Below are positions 46,051 to 55,504 of a stretch of 64,000 bases of DNA, one piece after another. The first letter of the stretch is position 1; each line of letters begins with the position of its first letter. The notes below the pieces were generated by a model. It did not search any database. It worked only from the letters and a program-made list of their open reading frames with translations, and had not been told where the DNA came from. The stretch comes from Celeribacter baekdonensis B30 (GTDB lineage: Bacteria; Pseudomonadota; Alphaproteobacteria; Rhodobacterales; Rhodobacteraceae), in the NCBI RefSeq assembly GCF_000299875.1, contig NZ_AMRK01000009.1:144850-208849 (forward strand), written 5' to 3'. A program made the translations under genes and the position numbers.

Positions 46051-47967
46051 TTGGGTAACGCACGCAATCTTGCCTTCTGGCTCGTGCTTCTGATGCTCGT
46101 TCTGGCCCTGTTTCAGGTGCTGGGCGGCAATCAATCGTCGATGTCATCTGACGTCGTGTCCTATTCCGAGTTCATGTCGAAGGTTGATGATGGCTCGGTC
46201 TCCGCAGTCGATATTGACGGCGAGCGGGTCTATTTCACCGGTGACGACAACCGCCGCAAATATGCGATCAACCCGGGTGACAACACCTTGGTCAAAGAAT
46301 TGGTCGACAAAGGCGTGACGGTGAAAGGCGAGCCACAGGAAGAAAGCGGCTTGATGCCGATCCTGATTTCCTTCCTGCCGTTCATCTTGATCATCGGCGT
46401 TTGGATTTTCTTCATGAACCGGATGCAGGGCGGCGGCAAAGGTGGCGCGATGGGGTTTGGCAAATCGAAAGCCAAACTTTTGACCGAAAAGCATGGCCGC
46501 GTGACCTTTGATGATGTCGCGGGCATTGATGAGGCGAAAGAGGAACTCGAAGAGATCGTCGAATTCCTGCGCAACCCGCAAAAATTCTCGGCCCTTGGTG
46601 GTAAGATTCCGAAAGGCGCTTTGCTTGTTGGTCCTCCGGGCACGGGTAAAACCCTTTTGGCGCGGGCCATTGCCGGTGAGGCGGGCGTGCCGTTCTTTAC
46701 GATCTCTGGTTCCGACTTTGTTGAGATGTTTGTCGGTGTCGGTGCAAGCCGGGTGCGCGACATGTTTGAACAGGGTAAAAAGAATGCGCCCTGTATTGTG
46801 TTCATCGACGAAATCGACGCCGTCGGTCGCTCGCGTGGCGCAGGCTACGGTGGCGGCAATGATGAGCGCGAACAGACGTTGAACCAGTTGCTTGTGGAAA
46901 TGGACGGGTTTGAGGCCAACGAAGGCATCATCATCGTTGCCGCAACCAACCGTCCTGACGTGTTGGACCCGGCTCTGTTGCGTCCCGGTCGTTTTGACCG
47001 TCAGGTGCAAGTGCCGAACCCGGACATCAAAGGCCGCGAAAAAATCCTCGCCGTTCATGCGCGCAAAGTGCCGCTCGGCGCCAATGTCGACCTGCGCATC
47101 ATCGCGCGCGGCACGCCGGGCTTTTCCGGTGCCGATCTGGCCAACCTCGTGAACGAGGCGGCTTTGACCGCCGCCCGCATCGGTCGCCGTCAGGTGATGA
47201 TGGAAGATTTCGAGAACGCCAAGGATAAGGTCATGATGGGGGCGGAACGTCGCTCCATGGTGATGACCGAGGACGAGAAAAAACTGACAGCCTATCACGA
47301 AGCGGGCCACGCCATTGTCGGCCTCAACGTGCCGCAGCATGATCCGATCCACAAGGCGACGATCATCCCGCGCGGTCGGGCTTTGGGTCTGGTTCTGTCT
47401 TTGCCGGAACGCGACCAGCTTTCGGTCAGCTACACCAAATACACCTCCAAAATCGCCATGGCGATGGGCGGACGTGTGGCCGAAGAACTGATCTTTGGCA
47501 AAGAAAACGTCACTTCTGGTGCGTCGTCTGACATCCAACAGGCCTCGCGGATTGCCCGCGCCATGGTCACGCAATTCGGCTTTTCCGAAGAGTTGGGCTA
47601 TGTCGATTACGCCAACGAGCAAGACAGTTATCTTGGCAATTACGGCGGCGGCACCAACCATTCGGGCGCGACGCAAAAGCTGATCGACGATAAGGTCAAA
47701 GAGATTGTCGACACCGGCTATGCCACGGCAAAACGCATTCTGACCGAGAAAGCGCAGGAGCTTGAAAACCTCGCGCAGGGGCTTTTGGAATACGAAACCC
47801 TCACGGGCGTTGAAATCCAGAAAGTGATCGCAGGCGAGCCGCTCAATCGCGGTGACGATGACGACAGTTCCACCGGGCTTGGCAATACGCCCTCTGTGAT
47901 GGCGATTCCGAAGACGACGAAAAAGCCAAAGGGCGACAGCGGGATGGAACCTGAACCCTCTGCTTAA
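46051..47967 (+). CDS. ftsH: ATP-dependent zinc metalloprotease FtsH
   Basis: This 638-residue inner-membrane protease starts at TTG 46051 (GAGGAG ahead), giving the alphaproteobacterial N-terminus [20 protein letters not shown]. Two membrane segments (residues 5-22 and about 103-122) frame a small periplasmic domain. The AAA+ domain has Walker A GPPGTGKT (about 193), Walker [12 protein letters not shown] and the second region of homology ending RPGRFDRQV. The zinc site is HEAGH (about 415). It degrades membrane and regulatory proteins. Its own terminator follows. Confidence 0.97.
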   Translation: MGNARNLAFWLVLLMLVLALFQVLGGNQSSMSSDVVSYSEFMSKVDDGSVSAVDIDGERVYFTGDDNRRKYAINPGDNTLVKELVDKGVTVKGEPQEESGLMPILISFLPFILIIGVWIFFMNRMQGGGKGGAMGFGKSKAKLLTEKHGRVTFDDVAGIDEAKEELEEIVEFLRNPQKFSALGGKIPKGALLVGPPGTGKTLLARAIAGEAGVPFFTISGSDFVEMFVGVGASRVRDMFEQGKKNAPCIVFIDEIDAVGRSRGAGYGGGNDEREQTLNQLLVEMDGFEANEGIIIVAATNRPDVLDPALLRPGRFDRQVQVPNPDIKGREKILAVHARKVPLGANVDLRIIARGTPGFSGADLANLVNEAALTAARIGRRQVMMEDFENAKDKVMMGAERRSMVMTEDEKKLTAYHEAGHAIVGLNVPQHDPIHKATIIPRGRALGLVLSLPERDQLSVSYTKYTSKIAMAMGGRVAEELIFGKENVTSGASSDIQQASRIARAMVTQFGFSEELGYVDYANEQDSYLGNYGGGTNHSGATQKLIDDKVKEIVDTGYATAKRILTEKAQELENLAQGLLEYETLTGVEIQKVIAGEPLNRGDDDDSSTGLGNTPSVMAIPKTTKKPKGDSGMEPEPSA

Positions 47968-47986
47968 GACCGGCTTCAAACCCAAA

Positions 47987-48017
47987 GAAACCGCGCCTGT
48001 GAGAGGCGCGGTTTTTC
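47987..48017 (+). terminator. terminator of ftsH
   Basis: AAACCGCGCC and GGCGCGGTTT form the stem with a TGTGA loop, followed by TTCTTT. Confidence 0.9.
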
Positions 48018-48091
48018 TTTGGGCGACAAGAGGGCGCGCGGGGCTTTCGCCTTTTGGCCTCGCATGTTAAAGCGCGTTTGAAAGGACCCTC

Positions 48092-48400
48092 ATGACCCTC
48101 AAACCTCCCCAAGACATCGCGACCATGGCCGAGTTGCGCCAGCAGATCGACCAGATCGACCGCGAATTGATTGCGCTTTTGGCGACCCGTCAGGCCCATG
48201 TCGACCGCGCCGCGGAATTGAAGCCCGGCGAGGGGATGGTCGCGCGGATTGAAGCGCGGGTGTCGGAGGTCTTGGATCGGGTCGCTCAGAGCGCGCAGGA
48301 GGCGGGGTTTGATCCCGATCTGGCGCGCGGCATGTGGTCCCAGATGATCGAAGCCATGATCGCACGCGAAGAGCGCGTGATCGGAACCGGAGAAGAGTAG
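48092..48400 (+). CDS. chorismate mutase (AroQ alpha-type helical)
   Basis: A 102-residue protein with the three-helix chorismate mutase / isochorismate pyruvate-lyase pattern. ELRQQIDQIDRELIALLATR gives Arg in helix 1, QAHVDRAAELKPGEGMVARI gives the lysine, and ARGMWSQMIEAMIAREE gives the C-terminal helix. It probably converts chorismate to prephenate for Phe/Tyr. The lyase activity of PchB-like proteins is the other option. The gene ends where folD begins, so both are in one unit. Confidence 0.87.
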   Translation: MTLKPPQDIATMAELRQQIDQIDRELIALLATRQAHVDRAAELKPGEGMVARIEARVSEVLDRVAQSAQEAGFDPDLARGMWSQMIEAMIAREERVIGTGEE

Positions 48401-49303
48401 ATGAGTGCAACCTTGATCGACGGAAAGGTCTTTGCCGCCTCCGTGCGTGACAAAGTCGCGATCCATGTGGCCCGCCTCAAAGAGGCGATGGGGGTGACGC
48501 CGGGACTGGCGGTTGTGCTGGTGGGCGATGATCCCGCCTCCGAGGTCTATGTACGCTCCAAGGGCAAAATGACCGTCGAAGTGGGCATGAACTCCTATGA
48601 GCACAAACTCTCCGCCGAGACCTCAGAAGCCGACCTGTTGGCGCTGATCGAGGCGCTCAATGCCGATAAAGATGTGCATGGCATCCTTGTGCAATTGCCG
48701 TTGCCGGGCCATCTCAACGAGGCTTTGGTGATCAACGCGATTGACCCGGCCAAGGATGTCGATGGGTTTCATATTTCCAACGTCGGCCTGTTGGGGACGG
48801 GGCAAAAGGCCATGGTGCCCTGTACGCCGCTTGGGTGTTTGATGATGCTGCGTGATCATCATGGTTCGCTGTCGGGGCTCAATGCCGTGGTCATCGGGCG
48901 TTCGAATATCGTCGGCAAACCGATGGCACAGCTTTTGCTTGGCGATAGCTGCACGGTCACCATCGCCCATTCGCGGACCAAGGATTTGCCAGAGGTGGTG
49001 CGCAGGGCCGACATCGTGGTGGCCGCCGTGGGGCGGGCAAATTTCGTTCAAGGCGATTGGATCAAACCGGGTGCCACGGTGATTGATGTGGGCATCAACC
49101 GCATTCCTGCGCCGGAAAAAGGCGAGGGTAAATCGCGCCTTGTCGGGGATGTCGATTTCGCCTCGGCCTCCGACGTTGCGGGCGCGATCACCCCTGTGCC
49201 CGGCGGCGTCGGCCCGATGACCATCGCCTGCCTTCTGGCCAACACATTGACCGCCTGTTGCCGCAGTCACGGCTTTGCTGAACCCGAGGGCCTTACCGCC
49301 TGA
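48401..49303 (+). CDS. folD: methylenetetrahydrofolate dehydrogenase / cyclohydrolase
   Basis: The 300-residue protein shows the FolD motifs: [14 protein letters not shown] with the catalytic Tyr/Lys, [40 protein letters not shown] (NADP) and [19 protein letters not shown]. It interconverts methylene- and formyl-tetrahydrofolate in the cytoplasm. The length is normal. A terminator follows at 49316. Confidence 0.96.
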   Translation: MSATLIDGKVFAASVRDKVAIHVARLKEAMGVTPGLAVVLVGDDPASEVYVRSKGKMTVEVGMNSYEHKLSAETSEADLLALIEALNADKDVHGILVQLPLPGHLNEALVINAIDPAKDVDGFHISNVGLLGTGQKAMVPCTPLGCLMMLRDHHGSLSGLNAVVIGRSNIVGKPMAQLLLGDSCTVTIAHSRTKDLPEVVRRADIVVAAVGRANFVQGDWIKPGATVIDVGINRIPAPEKGEGKSRLVGDVDFASASDVAGAITPVPGGVGPMTIACLLANTLTACCRSHGFAEPEGLTA

Positions 49304-49315
49304 GACGGCGTTTAT

Positions 49316-49340
49316 AAGAGACCCCGCGGGGCCTCTTTTC
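49316..49340. terminator. bidirectional terminator after folD
   Basis: AGAG-CCCC and GGGG-CTCT pair with a GC loop, followed by TTTT; the gene on the other strand ends four bases on, so it can serve both. Confidence 0.75.
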
Positions 49341-49343
49341 GTC

Positions 49344-50147
49344 TCACGCAATCGGTTTGAGCCCGCGCATCATTTCACGCACCACTTCGGGCAGCGACGT
49401 ATCCGCGCCCGTCGGCGCGGCATCCAACGCGCAGGTGACATCCTTGACCAAAATGCCCAGCGTGTTGTCCGGCTCAAACCCGTGTTTGGCAAATTCGATT
49501 TGATCAAAGCGCGAGGTAAACCAATTCTGCCCCGTCGCGGTTTCGATCAGGCCCAATAGCTTGCCGCGATCGACGCCGGTCTGATCGGCCCAGTCCAACA
49601 CCAGCCGCGACATGGCGGTGTGCGAGGCGCAGAGCAGGTTGTTCAATACCTTGGTTTGCATCCCGTCGCCAAAGCCGCCCATGTAGTGAATGTTCTGCCC
49701 CATAGCCTCAAACAGAGGCATGAGCGCGGTGACATCCGCTTCTTCTCCACCGATCATAAAGGCCAACGTGCCCTCGCGGGCCCCCACCTCGGCTCCCGAC
49801 ATCGGCGCATCGACAAGTGCGATATGGGCGGGGATGCGGGCGCGTAGGCCGCGCACATAGTTGGGGGAGAGCGTGGAGCAAATCACCACGGTTTTCAAAT
49901 GCGGCGCGCGGCTGACAAACCCTTGCGTGCCAAACAGAACCTCGTCGATCTGATCCGCATCGCGCACTACCGTAAGCAAAGTCTCAAGCTCGGTGGCAAA
50001 GGCGGTCGCATCCGAGGTAACGGGCAGGGAGGGAAAGTCGCTCTCGGGGCGAATGTCAAACCCCTCCGCTTCAATCCCTGCTGCGCGCATGTTGGCTAAC
50101 ATGCCACGGCCCATCCGGCCCACGCCAGCAATGCCGATTTTCGTCAT
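49344..50147 (-). CDS. NAD(P)-dependent beta-hydroxyacid dehydrogenase
   Basis: A 267-residue protein of the 3-hydroxyisobutyrate / tartronate semialdehyde reductase family. The Rossmann motif is IGIAGVGRMGRGMLANMRAA, the substrate loop LVDAPMSGAEVGAREGTLAF, and the catalytic lysine in MQTKVLNNLL. The substrate within the family is not clear. It is shorter than typical (about 290) but complete in motifs. Confidence 0.87.
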   Translation of the reverse strand: MTKIGIAGVGRMGRGMLANMRAAGIEAEGFDIRPESDFPSLPVTSDATAFATELETLLTVVRDADQIDEVLFGTQGFVSRAPHLKTVVICSTLSPNYVRGLRARIPAHIALVDAPMSGAEVGAREGTLAFMIGGEEADVTALMPLFEAMGQNIHYMGGFGDGMQTKVLNNLLCASHTAMSRLVLDWADQTGVDRGKLLGLIETATGQNWFTSRFDQIEFAKHGFEPDNTLGILVKDVTCALDAAPTGADTSLPEVVREMMRGLKPIA

Positions 50148-50243
50148 ACAATATCCTCCCTAAGTTGTGGAAAGGATGACCGTGCCGCGTCGCTTTGAAA
50201 AGCGAAACCTGTGCGTCTTTTGTCCGAAAATATCCCGAGGGTC

Positions 50244-50263
50244 TGCGGGGGCTAGCCCCCGCA
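50244..50263. repeat. perfect 20-base palindrome after the AAA ATPase gene
   Basis: TGCGGGGGCTAGCCCCCGCA is its own complement and lies 8 bases past the stop codon of the AAA ATPase gene (minus strand), with ATATTTTCGG nearby. It may act as a terminator or belong to an intergenic repeat family of Rhodobacteraceae (inference). Confidence 0.5.
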
Positions 50264-50270
50264 TCCTGCC

Positions 50271-51584
50271 TCAATGCGCGAAGTCGCTTTCTTCCACGAA
50301 CATGTTCGCCCAGGCACGGTCGATCAACTCAGGAGTCATCTGGTAGGGGATGCCCTCGAATTCGCAGATCGAAATGATCTGATCAATCAAAAACGTCGGT
50401 TGGTAGTTGGCGTAGACATTGTCGATGGTCGGATACTTGCTTTTCAACAGATAGAGCAAAGAGGCCTCATCCAGCGGCATCTTTTTCCTGCGGGCAACCA
50501 TGGCGAAGATTTTGAGAAAGCCCGCCTGATCCGGCCCGTCGATTTTAATCTTATAAAAAATCCGGCGCAACGCGGCGGTATCGAAAATTTTGTTCGGATG
50601 GAAGTTGGTGGAGAAAATCACCAAAGTGTCGAACGGCACTTCGAATTTTTCCCCCGATTGCAGCGCCAGAATATCTTTGTTTTCCTCAAGCGGCACGATC
50701 CAACGGTTGACCAGTTTTTGCGGTGGTTCCTCTTGGCGACCAAGGTCGTCGACGATGAAAATCCCGCCGGTGGATTTGAGCTGAAGCGGCGCTTGATAAG
50801 TGCGCGCAGTGGGGTTGTAAACCAGATCCAACATGTCGAGCGACAGCTCGCCGCCTGTGATCACCGAAGGCCGCTCACAGCGCACATAGCGGCGGTCAAA
50901 GCGGTTGGCGGTGCGACGCAGAGCGGTGGCCTCATCCTCGGCCTCCTCGCGTTTCACATGCATCAACGGGTCATAGACCGTGATGACCGAGCCGTTATAT
51001 TCAATCGCGCGCGGCACATAGATCAGATCGCCAAGGGCGTCACGAATGCCGTTCGAGATCGAGGATTTCCCGTTGCCCGGAGGCCCATACATCAGGATAG
51101 AGCGCCCCGCACCCACGGCAGGCCCGAGTTGATCCAACAGCATTGGCGGCAGGATGAGGTGGCCCATCGCCCCCAAAAGCGCGTCCCGCGTGACCTTCAT
51201 ATTACGGACCGATTGGCGTTTGACCTGTTCGGCATAGACCTCAAGCGGGATCGGCATCGCGCCGTAATATTCAGATTGTGACAGCGCGTCCAAAGCGCGC
51301 GCCTTGCCGGTGTCCGAAAGGCGAAATCCCATCTCAGACCCCGCGCCCGCGTGTAATGTGCCGGTGGCTTCGATCAACCCCTGTTCGCGCGCAGTGTCGA
51401 CCAAAATCTGGGTCACAGAGACCGGCAGGGCCAGAGCAGAGGCCAGACGAGAGACCTGTTCGAGATGGGTGCGGAACATGGTTTTCAACACGATGTCGCG
51501 CATCATCACCGGAGACAGCCCAGTGTCACTGACCTGACGCGGGGCGGGTGGGGCGATCACATTGGGCGTGGTTTCCATGTTCAT
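50271..51584 (-). CDS. AAA family ATPase next to the tad pilus locus
   Basis: This 437-residue protein (ATG 51584; METT at 51578 is the alternative) has an N-terminal helical / winged-helix-like part (LKTMFRTHLEQVSRLASALA). The AAA domain has Walker A LMYGPPGNGKSSISNGIRDA and Walker B GGIFIVDDLGRQEEPPQKLV, with the sensor 1 asparagine in VIFSTNFHPNKIFDTAALRR. There is no signal peptide or protease motif, so it is a cytoplasmic ATPase of unknown client. It lies near the tad locus with one gene between; a role in pilus control is a guess. Confidence 0.8.
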   Translation of the reverse strand: MNMETTPNVIAPPAPRQVSDTGLSPVMMRDIVLKTMFRTHLEQVSRLASALALPVSVTQILVDTAREQGLIEATGTLHAGAGSEMGFRLSDTGKARALDALSQSEYYGAMPIPLEVYAEQVKRQSVRNMKVTRDALLGAMGHLILPPMLLDQLGPAVGAGRSILMYGPPGNGKSSISNGIRDALGDLIYVPRAIEYNGSVITVYDPLMHVKREEAEDEATALRRTANRFDRRYVRCERPSVITGGELSLDMLDLVYNPTARTYQAPLQLKSTGGIFIVDDLGRQEEPPQKLVNRWIVPLEENKDILALQSGEKFEVPFDTLVIFSTNFHPNKIFDTAALRRIFYKIKIDGPDQAGFLKIFAMVARRKKMPLDEASLLYLLKSKYPTIDNVYANYQPTFLIDQIISICEFEGIPYQMTPELIDRAWANMFVEESDFAH

Positions 51585-51766
51585 CTGATGCTCTGATCCC
51601 TCGGTCGCACTGGCAGACCCCTTTGGTGGGGTTCGGATGTTTTCTTGGCGCAACTGTACGAATCCCCGCGCCCAAATGCCAACATTTTCACGCGCGCGAC
51701 CCGAGTGGCCTTTGCATTTCGAGTGTTTGGCCATAACCTTTCGCAAAAATGAATAAGGCAGGCCCG

Positions 51767-53398
51767 ATGACGAAGATTTCCCCGCTAAAATACGCGGCAT
51801 TTCTCGCGATTTTGATCCTTATCTTTGGCGGTGCAGGACTTGCCAAGGGCGGGCTCTACATCGGTAGGCATGAGGGCGACACGGCGCATATGATCGAGAT
51901 TGTGATGCGGATGCTCCAAGGCCAGATCCCGCATCTTGATTTCTCAACGCCGATCGGAATTTTCGCTTTTTTGCCGGCTGTCAGCTTTGCCAAGGCGGGT
52001 CTCGGGCTAGGCCAGGCGTTTATTGCAGGGCAGGTTTTGGTTGCTGTGCTTTTGGCTCCGATGGTGGCCCGGGCGGCTGTCTCGCGGCTTTCTGGCCTGA
52101 CCGCTTGGGGCTTTGGCTTTGTGACGGTGAGCATGATCCTGTCCCTGGTGCATGGCGAAAATATCACCGCGCTTTCGGTGTCGATGTATTATAATCGTTG
52201 GGCTTGGGCTGCGGCGTTCATCGCCATTCTTTTGGCTGCTTTGCCGCCGCGTGACGATGCGCAGGCTCCGGTGTTGGACGGGATGATTGTGGGCGCGATG
52301 TTGGCCGCTTTGGCCCTTTTAAAACCCACGTATTTCGTCGCTTTTGTCGGCCCGATTGCGATTGCCTTTGCGCTGTGCGGCGCATGGCGCAGCCTGTGGA
52401 TTGGGGTGCTCACCGGGGCGGCAATCGCGGCCCTGATGGTGGTGCTCTACGGCGTTGATTTCTTTCCGGCCTATGTGAATGATTTGTTATCTGTGACCCG
52501 CTCAGACACGCGTGCGGCCCCAGGCGTGCCACTGATGGAGGTGATCAATGGGCCACGCTTTATGATTGCTACTTTAACGCTGATCCTGTCGGTGATCGTG
52601 CTCAGACAGGCCGGGCAGGACCGGGCAGGTTTGGTGTTGTTTTTACTTGCGCCGGGCTTTGTCTACGTCACCTATCAGAACTTTGGAAATGATCCCAAAT
52701 GGTTGATGTTGCTGGCCATTTATCTCTTGGCATTGCGCCCGGAGACAGGTCGGCGGGTGGTGTTCAATGCCGATGCGCGCAATGCCGTGGCGGGGCTGGC
52801 TTTGGTCTCTTTCGCGCTGATCACACCGTCGTTTCAAAACATCGTCACCAGCCCGTTTCGCCATCTCGCCACCAGGGCCCTGGACTATGCGCCACAGTTT
52901 AAAACCCGCCCTGAGCTGCGCGATGTTTTTGTCAAAACGCAACGCACGGCGACGGTTTTGGGCCGGGTGGTCATGGTCGATGATCTGCCGCAACTCGCGC
53001 CTTATGTGGTCGAAGATGACCTGTTCAAACCGGTGACGTTTTTGGGCGAGACCTTGCCGCGCTGCACCCTGCAATCGGGGGATGTGGCGATGCACAGCTA
53101 TATGGCGGATCGGTTGAAACAGCCGCCGTTTAATTTCCCCCAAGACAGTCAGTTTTTTGTCGCGGATATCGCCTCGGGCATTTGGATTTTGGGCGGGTTT
53201 GAGCCGCTCAAAGGTGGGGCGCCTTGGTACTATTCGGGCACGCCGGGGATTGAAAATGCCGATGCCATCATCATACCGACCTGTCCGTTGGATACCGAAA
53301 TTGAACGCAATGCTTTGGCAGCCCTTGAGACCGCGGGGCTGGTGCTGCGCCCGCCTTTGCGTGACGATACGATGCTGGTCTATCCGATTGTGAAGTGA
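51767..53398 (+). CDS. polytopic membrane protein, GT-C glycosyltransferase-like
   Basis: A 543-residue protein with about 11 hydrophobic segments in the first 370 residues and a soluble C-terminal domain of about 170. The early periplasmic loop has the acidic pair EGDTAHMIEIVMRMLQGQIP (E-D in loop 1), as in GT-C glycosyltransferases such as ArnT-like proteins. MYYNRWAWAAAFIAILLAAL follows later. The C-terminal part (YVVEDDLFKPVTFLGETLPR, LPRCTLQSGDVAMHSYMADR) is not recognisable. It could glycosylate pilin or envelope lipids, but nothing in the sequence proves it. It is convergent with cpaA. Confidence 0.65.
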   Translation: MTKISPLKYAAFLAILILIFGGAGLAKGGLYIGRHEGDTAHMIEIVMRMLQGQIPHLDFSTPIGIFAFLPAVSFAKAGLGLGQAFIAGQVLVAVLLAPMVARAAVSRLSGLTAWGFGFVTVSMILSLVHGENITALSVSMYYNRWAWAAAFIAILLAALPPRDDAQAPVLDGMIVGAMLAALALLKPTYFVAFVGPIAIAFALCGAWRSLWIGVLTGAAIAALMVVLYGVDFFPAYVNDLLSVTRSDTRAAPGVPLMEVINGPRFMIATLTLILSVIVLRQAGQDRAGLVLFLLAPGFVYVTYQNFGNDPKWLMLLAIYLLALRPETGRRVVFNADARNAVAGLALVSFALITPSFQNIVTSPFRHLATRALDYAPQFKTRPELRDVFVKTQRTATVLGRVVMVDDLPQLAPYVVEDDLFKPVTFLGETLPRCTLQSGDVAMHSYMADRLKQPPFNFPQDSQFFVADIASGIWILGGFEPLKGGAPWYYSGTPGIENADAIIIPTCPLDTEIERNALAALETAGLVLRPPLRDDTMLVYPIVK

Positions 53399-53405
53399 GG
53401 GTGGC

Positions 53406-53897
53406 TTAGCGAAAACCCGCAAGCGCCAGATAGCAGATCATCGTGCCCGCAAGCGCCAATCCCATTGGGAATTTCTTGTGCTCCCACGACACCCAATCCG
53501 GGGTGGCGCGGCGCACAACCGGCATCGCACGCAAGGCCCGGTGGGCCACAAACGCACCCAGTAAAAATGCCGCAAACAGCGACAGGACCAGCGTGGCATC
53601 CGCGAGCGGGATGAACATCGACATGGCAGCGGCAAATTTACCGTCGCCTGCGCCAACGCCAAGATAGGCAAAGGCCAACATGCCGACAAAATACATCACA
53701 ACCCCATGGGCAAAGCCCCAAAGATATTGCTCAAACGGCAAAACGAAAGGACCGAGGACCACATAAATCAGCCCCAAAGCCAGAACCACGGGGTTCGGCA
53801 ATTTCATCCGTTTCAAATCATTGAAAGCGGCGATGAAAGACACAAGGGCGACCGGCAGCAAAAACCAAAGCGCAGCCGAGGCGGGCAGGGTGATCAT
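53406..53897 (-). CDS. cpaA: prepilin peptidase CpaA (A24 family)
   Basis: A 163-residue membrane protein with six hydrophobic segments and the two catalytic aspartates of type IV prepilin peptidases: IAAFNDLKRMKLPNPVVLAL and LGVGAGDGKFAAAMSMFIPL (GxGD). It lacks the cytoplasmic methylase domain, as usual for Tad systems. It cleaves the Flp prepilin at the inner membrane. It is the last gene of the locus. Confidence 0.93.
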   Translation of the reverse strand: MITLPASAALWFLLPVALVSFIAAFNDLKRMKLPNPVVLALGLIYVVLGPFVLPFEQYLWGFAHGVVMYFVGMLAFAYLGVGAGDGKFAAAMSMFIPLADATLVLSLFAAFLLGAFVAHRALRAMPVVRRATPDWVSWEHKKFPMGLALAGTMICYLALAGFR

Positions 53898-53907
53898 CAC
53901 GCGCTCT

Positions 53908-54783
53908 TTAGAGGTTTGAGACGTTGGATTCGAGCGCGCGCAGGCTACGCACCGCCGCTTCGAAATGCTGCGGATGGGTGTCGATGGCCTCTTTGATCAA
54001 CCCTTTGCCGATGGTCACATCGCCCGCTTTCACCGCCGCAAGGCCGAGGGTGTAAAGCAACTGCGCCCGCTCCACTTGCGTGGCTTCCATCACCGGCAAA
54101 TCGTATTTGCCCTGCGCGCCACGGGCGAGGATCAGGTTGTTTTTGGCGGTGAACAGCGAGGGATCATAGGTGATCGCCTGAGCAAAGAGTTTTTCGGCCT
54201 CTTTGTAATCGCCACGGGTCAGTTTTGAGTAGCCCCAGTTGTTCAAAACACCGGAGGGTTTCGTGGTCAGGCCAACGGCGGTCTGATAGAAACTGTCGGC
54301 GTTTTTCCATTCCTGATTGCTGTCGGCCACCATCGCTTCGAGGCGGTAGCGTTTATAGGTCTCGTGGGTCGGCGGCACGCTATCAAGCTGTGCTTCGGCG
54401 CCTTTCCAGTCCCCTGTACGGATCAGCGCGTCGGCATAATCCACGCGGTCATCCAAGGTGGCGTCTTCATGGGCTATCACGACTTTCCAAGTTTTCACCG
54501 CCGCCTCATTTTGGCCGGCCCGGACAAAGGACATGGCCAAGCCGCGCTGAAGATCAATCCGGTCCGGATTTTCGCTTGAGGCGCGCATGAAATAGGACAC
54601 GGCTTCGTTCGGGTCGGCCGCATTCAGCATGATGTCGGACAGGCCTGTGCCATCAATCGCGTTGACCGACGTGTCGGCGCGCCGCACATCCCCGCCAAAG
54701 GGTTTTTGACAGGCTGAAAGGGCCAGCGTACTCGCAACAGCGAATGTGATCACGCAAATTTTGCGACTGGAAAGACTGGTCAT
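53908..54783 (-). CDS. tadD: TPR lipoprotein of the tad locus (TadD-like)
   Basis: The 291-residue protein starts at ATG 54783. The lipoprotein signal peptide ends STLALSACQK (lipobox LSAC). At least five TPR repeats follow, e.g. AVSYFMRASSENPDRIDLQR, SGVLNNWGYSKLTRGDYKEA, EKLFAQAITYDPSLFTAKNN. TadD-type lipoproteins act as outer-membrane pilotins or secretin helpers. cpaA follows directly. Confidence 0.85.
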   Translation of the reverse strand: MTSLSSRKICVITFAVASTLALSACQKPFGGDVRRADTSVNAIDGTGLSDIMLNAADPNEAVSYFMRASSENPDRIDLQRGLAMSFVRAGQNEAAVKTWKVVIAHEDATLDDRVDYADALIRTGDWKGAEAQLDSVPPTHETYKRYRLEAMVADSNQEWKNADSFYQTAVGLTTKPSGVLNNWGYSKLTRGDYKEAEKLFAQAITYDPSLFTAKNNLILARGAQGKYDLPVMEATQVERAQLLYTLGLAAVKAGDVTIGKGLIKEAIDTHPQHFEAAVRSLRALESNVSNL

Positions 54784-54870
54784 GGTGCCTGCCACCTCTT
54801 TTTAACTGCTCTGTTCGCATCTTGTCGGTTTTTATCAGGCCGGTCCGTTTTCGGATCTCAGGCCCACCGT

Positions 54871-55467
54871 TTAGCGCGCAAGGATAAGATACTCTCCTGT
54901 CCCGCGTCGCACCAAGACGAAATCGCTCTCATCCTCGGGAATATACGCAGGATTTTCCAATTTTGCGAGCGCCAAGCGTAAATTATCGCGAATTTCGGCA
55001 GATTGGCCACTGTCGAGCGCATAGGCGGTGCGGAACACCCGCTCGGCTTCGCCATATTGGCCGGTCTCCATCAACACGACACCGAGGTTGTTCCAGGCGG
55101 GCACAAAGTCGTCTTCGATCTTGATGGCTTTGCGCAGATCGCTTTCGGCTTGCCCCAAACGCCCCAGCCGTAGTTTGGCGGAGCCAATCGCGGAGAGCGT
55201 ATCGACGGTCATGCCTTGGTGGGCGGCGGCGCGATAATAGGCCTTGAGCGCCAGCTCATATTCTCCCGCCGCCATCAAGCGATGCCCGACCAAAAGCCCG
55301 TCAACCGACGCCTCGGAGGTTTTGACACCGACCGGGGCATAGGGTCCGGCATCTTTCAAAGGTTTCAGGCCGCCAGTGTCACACGCGGACAGCGTGGCGG
55401 CCAGAAGGGCGAGGGTCAGCGCGGCGCCCATTGGACGAAGAGGGCGACGCGAAAAGCGGTGAGACAT
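54871..55467 (-). CDS. second TPR lipoprotein of the tad locus
   Basis: A 198-residue protein (ATG 55467, AAGGGAC ahead) with the lipobox LLAATLSACDTG. Four TPR-like repeats follow, including ELALKAYYRAAAHQGMTVDT, FVPAWNNLGVVLMETGQYGE, AERVFRTAYALDSGQSAEIR. It is a paralogue-like partner of the downstream TadD-type gene; Tad loci of Rhodobacteraceae often carry two. The C-terminal tail (SDFVLVRRGTGEYLILAR) is not TPR. Confidence 0.82.
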   Translation of the reverse strand: MSHRFSRRPLRPMGAALTLALLAATLSACDTGGLKPLKDAGPYAPVGVKTSEASVDGLLVGHRLMAAGEYELALKAYYRAAAHQGMTVDTLSAIGSAKLRLGRLGQAESDLRKAIKIEDDFVPAWNNLGVVLMETGQYGEAERVFRTAYALDSGQSAEIRDNLRLALAKLENPAYIPEDESDFVLVRRGTGEYLILAR

Positions 55468-55504
55468 GGTGTCCCTTGTCGGTTGCGGCGGCTTTATGGC
55501 GAGA

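Noticed and set aside
46144..47985. 613-codon minus-strand frame opposite ftsH
   Set aside because: Antisense shadow of ftsH.
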